Shown: positions 13,522 through 15,115 of the stretch, in pieces
How the letters are laid out: every line of letters starts with the position of its first letter
How positions within the stretch are numbered: the stretch's first letter is position 1
NCBI GenBank assembly: GCA_964421355.1
Contig: CAYQWX010000049.1
Coordinates: 1-15,115, forward strand
Direction: 5' to 3'
Length of the DNA: 15,115 nt
DNA from: JALTDM01 sp964421355
GTDB taxonomy: Bacteria; Bacteroidota; Bacteroidia; Bacteroidales; JALTDM01
Notes under the pieces: generated by a model
What the model was told of the DNA's origin: nothing
The model's input: only the letters and a program-made list of their open reading frames with translations
Databases searched by the model: none
Translations under genes and position numbers: made by a program

Positions 13522-15115
13522 ATGACCAATAAGAATAATATAAAGCACCAAACCTCTTTGTTTTCCGAACAAGAAAATAATTTACTAACATTAAAAGAAG
13601 CAAGTAATTGGGCATCTAATTATACGAAAAAGAAAATCACTATATCTAACATTTCCTATTTAGTAAAATATGGACAAATAAAAAACTGTAATAACAATGG
13701 TTCCATATTAATAAATAAAGAAGAACTTAAAAAATATTACGATTCAATAAAAGATAAGGAAATAAAATGGAAAGAAAAACTTGGAAAAGACTTAAATTGG
13801 CATCTATCTTTTAATGAATATAAAGAAAGCGAAAGAACAAAACATGTTCATAGATTACACCCCTATAAAGGGAAATTTATCCCACAATTAGTTGAATATT
13901 TTTTAGATTCTCATACTGATGAATATAAAAAAGAAATATTTTTTAAGAAGGGAGATATAATTCTTGATCCTTTTGTGGGAAGCGGAACAACATTGGTGCA
14001 AGCAAATGAATTGGGATTACATGGAATAGGAATTGATATTTCGGCTTTTAATGTATTAATAAGTGAAGCAAAAGTATCTAAATATAATTTATATGAGTTA
14101 AATGAAATAATAAAAAAAATTACCTACGAATTATATGAATTCAATAAAAAACGTACAATATTAAAATTTGAAGAAGAACTTAATGAAAATTTAATAAAAT
14201 TTAATAACCAAAATTTCCCTTCACCTGATTATAAAATTAAAGTAAAGGAAAAGTTAATAAATGAAAAAGAATATGGGAAATTAAAAGAAGAAGAATTTAT
14301 TCATATTTATTGGAATATAATTGATAAGTATGATATAAAAATAAAACAGGATAATGATAAAACTTTTCTTGATAAATGGTTTTTATTCCCTGTAAGGGAA
14401 GAAATAAATTTTCTATCAAATATAATAAAGCAAATACAAAATGATAATTTAAGAAAAATATTATACATTATATTGAGTAGAACAGTAAGGTCATGTAGGG
14501 CAACTACCCATGCTGACTTAGCAACATTAAAAGAGCCTATAATTACTCCATATTATTGTAAAAAGCATGGAAAGGTTTGCAAACCCATATACTCTTTATA
14601 TTCATGGTGGAAAAGGTATTCACAAGATACATTAAAACGCCTATACCAATTTGAAAAATTAAAAACAAATACTTTTCAAGTAGCACTAGTTGGAGATAGT
14701 AGAAATATTGATATTATTGCAGAAGTGAAGAAAAAAAATAAAACTTTTGCAAACATGATTTCTAATCAAAAAATTGCAGGTATTTTTTCATCTCCTCCTT
14801 ATGTTGGCTTGATTAATTATCACGAGCAGCATGCTTATGCTTACGAATTATTTGGTTTTGACAGAAAAGATGAACTGGAAATAGGACCTTTATTTAAAGG
14901 GCAAGGGAAACAGGCTCGAAAAAGTTATGTTGAAAGTATTGTTAAAGTACTGCTTAATAGCAAGCGTTTTCTTAAACAAGATTATAATGTCTTTTTAGTT
15001 GCTAATGACAAATACGGACTTTATCCCGAGATAGCAGAAAAAGCAAAAATGAAAATAGTAAATCAATATAAAAGACCCGTTCTTAATAGAGTAGAAAAGA
15101 ATAGATTGCCATATT
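13522..15115 (+). CDS. DNA methyltransferase (N4/N6 amino type) with N-terminal helix-turn-helix, 3' end missing
   Basis: The frame is open for 531 codons from the ATG at 13522 to the window edge. Residues about 21-75 (LLTLKEASNWASNYTKKK..., then YLVKYGQIKN and INKEELKKYYDS) look like an excisionase/MerR-type helix-turn-helix. HPYKGKFIPQL (113-123) leads into the AdoMet-binding motif ILDPFVGSGTTLVQA with D149 to T156, then GIGIDIS with Asp172. A long lysine-rich insert (about 190-390) may be the target-recognition region and includes a Cys/His cluster (C325, H330, C346, H349, C353). The catalytic motif SSPPY is at 423-427, the form most often linked to N4-cytosine methylation. By family it modifies DNA at a specific site, as part of a restriction-modification system or alone. 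No nuclease is in view. It has its own promoter-like box, separate from anmK. Confidence 0.88.
   Translation, partial: MTNKNNIKHQTSLFSEQENNLLTLKEASNWASNYTKKKITISNISYLVKYGQIKNCNNNGSILINKEELKKYYDSIKDKEIKWKEKLGKDLNWHLSFNEYKESERTKHVHRLHPYKGKFIPQLVEYFLDSHTDEYKKEIFFKKGDIILDPFVGSGTTLVQANELGLHGIGIDISAFNVLISEAKVSKYNLYELNEIIKKITYELYEFNKKRTILKFEEELNENLIKFNNQNFPSPDYKIKVKEKLINEKEYGKLKEEEFIHIYWNIIDKYDIKIKQDNDKTFLDKWFLFPVREEINFLSNIIKQIQNDNLRKILYIILSRTVRSCRATTHADLATLKEPIITPYYCKKHGKVCKPIYSLYSWWKRYSQDTLKRLYQFEKLKTNTFQVALVGDSRNIDIIAEVKKKNKTFANMISNQKIAGIFSSPPYVGLINYHEQHAYAYELFGFDRKDELEIGPLFKGQGKQARKSYVESIVKVLLNSKRFLKQDYNVFLVANDKYGLYPEIAEKAKMKIVNQYKRPVLNRVEKNRLPY

Noticed and set aside
1..15115. tRNA, rRNA, CRISPR arrays, insertion sequences or integrase sites
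   Set aside because: No spaced direct repeats, inverted terminal repeats, transposase or integrase frames, or tRNA-like folds were noticed on reading; no folding or search program was run.

Overview
The window is an AT-rich piece of a chromosome from a member of the Bacteroidota. Three things support this placement. One is a secreted protease with a type IX secretion (Por) C-terminal tail. The second is the presence of typical Bacteroidota families: an outer-membrane barrel with thrombospondin type 3 repeats, a SUI1/YciH factor, an S8 peptidase with the 'YLSQRAIDRR' N-terminal region, and a FLSC-type lipoprotein. The third is a set of promoter-like boxes of the Bacteroidota TAnnTTTG type placed just upstream of genes. 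The species cannot be named from the sequence alone.

Layout. Positions 2-4301 (+) hold the 3' part of an outer-membrane barrel/EF-hand protein, a CstA-family carbon starvation/peptide-or-pyruvate transporter, a beta-propeller lipoprotein that overlaps cstA by 8 bp, and a cytosolic family 2 glycosyltransferase. A membrane-anchored family 2 glycosyltransferase lies on the minus strand (4248-5339). Its tail overlaps the first glycosyltransferase by 54 bp, and its start sits 14 bp from the divergent SUI1 gene. Positions 5354-8773 (+) form a tight run: SUI1/YciH factor, S8 subtilase with T9SS tail, and XseA (exonuclease VII large subunit, with no xseB next to it). Positions 8838-9611 encode a divergent SAM hydroxide adenosyltransferase-like protein that has lost family motifs. 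Positions 9686-13470 form a second tight run: mazG, coaD, an exported TlpA-like protein without its nucleophilic cysteine, and anmK. From 13522 to the window edge is an open frame with no stop, a DNA methyltransferase fused to an N-terminal helix-turn-helix domain.

How the genes relate. Most are housekeeping: nucleotide clean-up (MazG), coenzyme A synthesis (CoaD), peptidoglycan recycling (AnmK), DNA repair (XseA) and envelope glycan synthesis (the two glycosyltransferases). The stretch most likely to hold something less familiar is the last 1.6 kb. There the methyltransferase carries its own DNA-binding domain, a promoter-like box and a 17-bp palindrome lie directly in front of its start codon, and the motif order is AdoMet site first and SPPY last. 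This looks like a self-regulating restriction-modification or epigenetic locus whose partner genes, if any, lie beyond the window. No tRNA, rRNA, CRISPR array, insertion sequence or convincing terminator was seen, and no stretch over 300 bases is without a gene.
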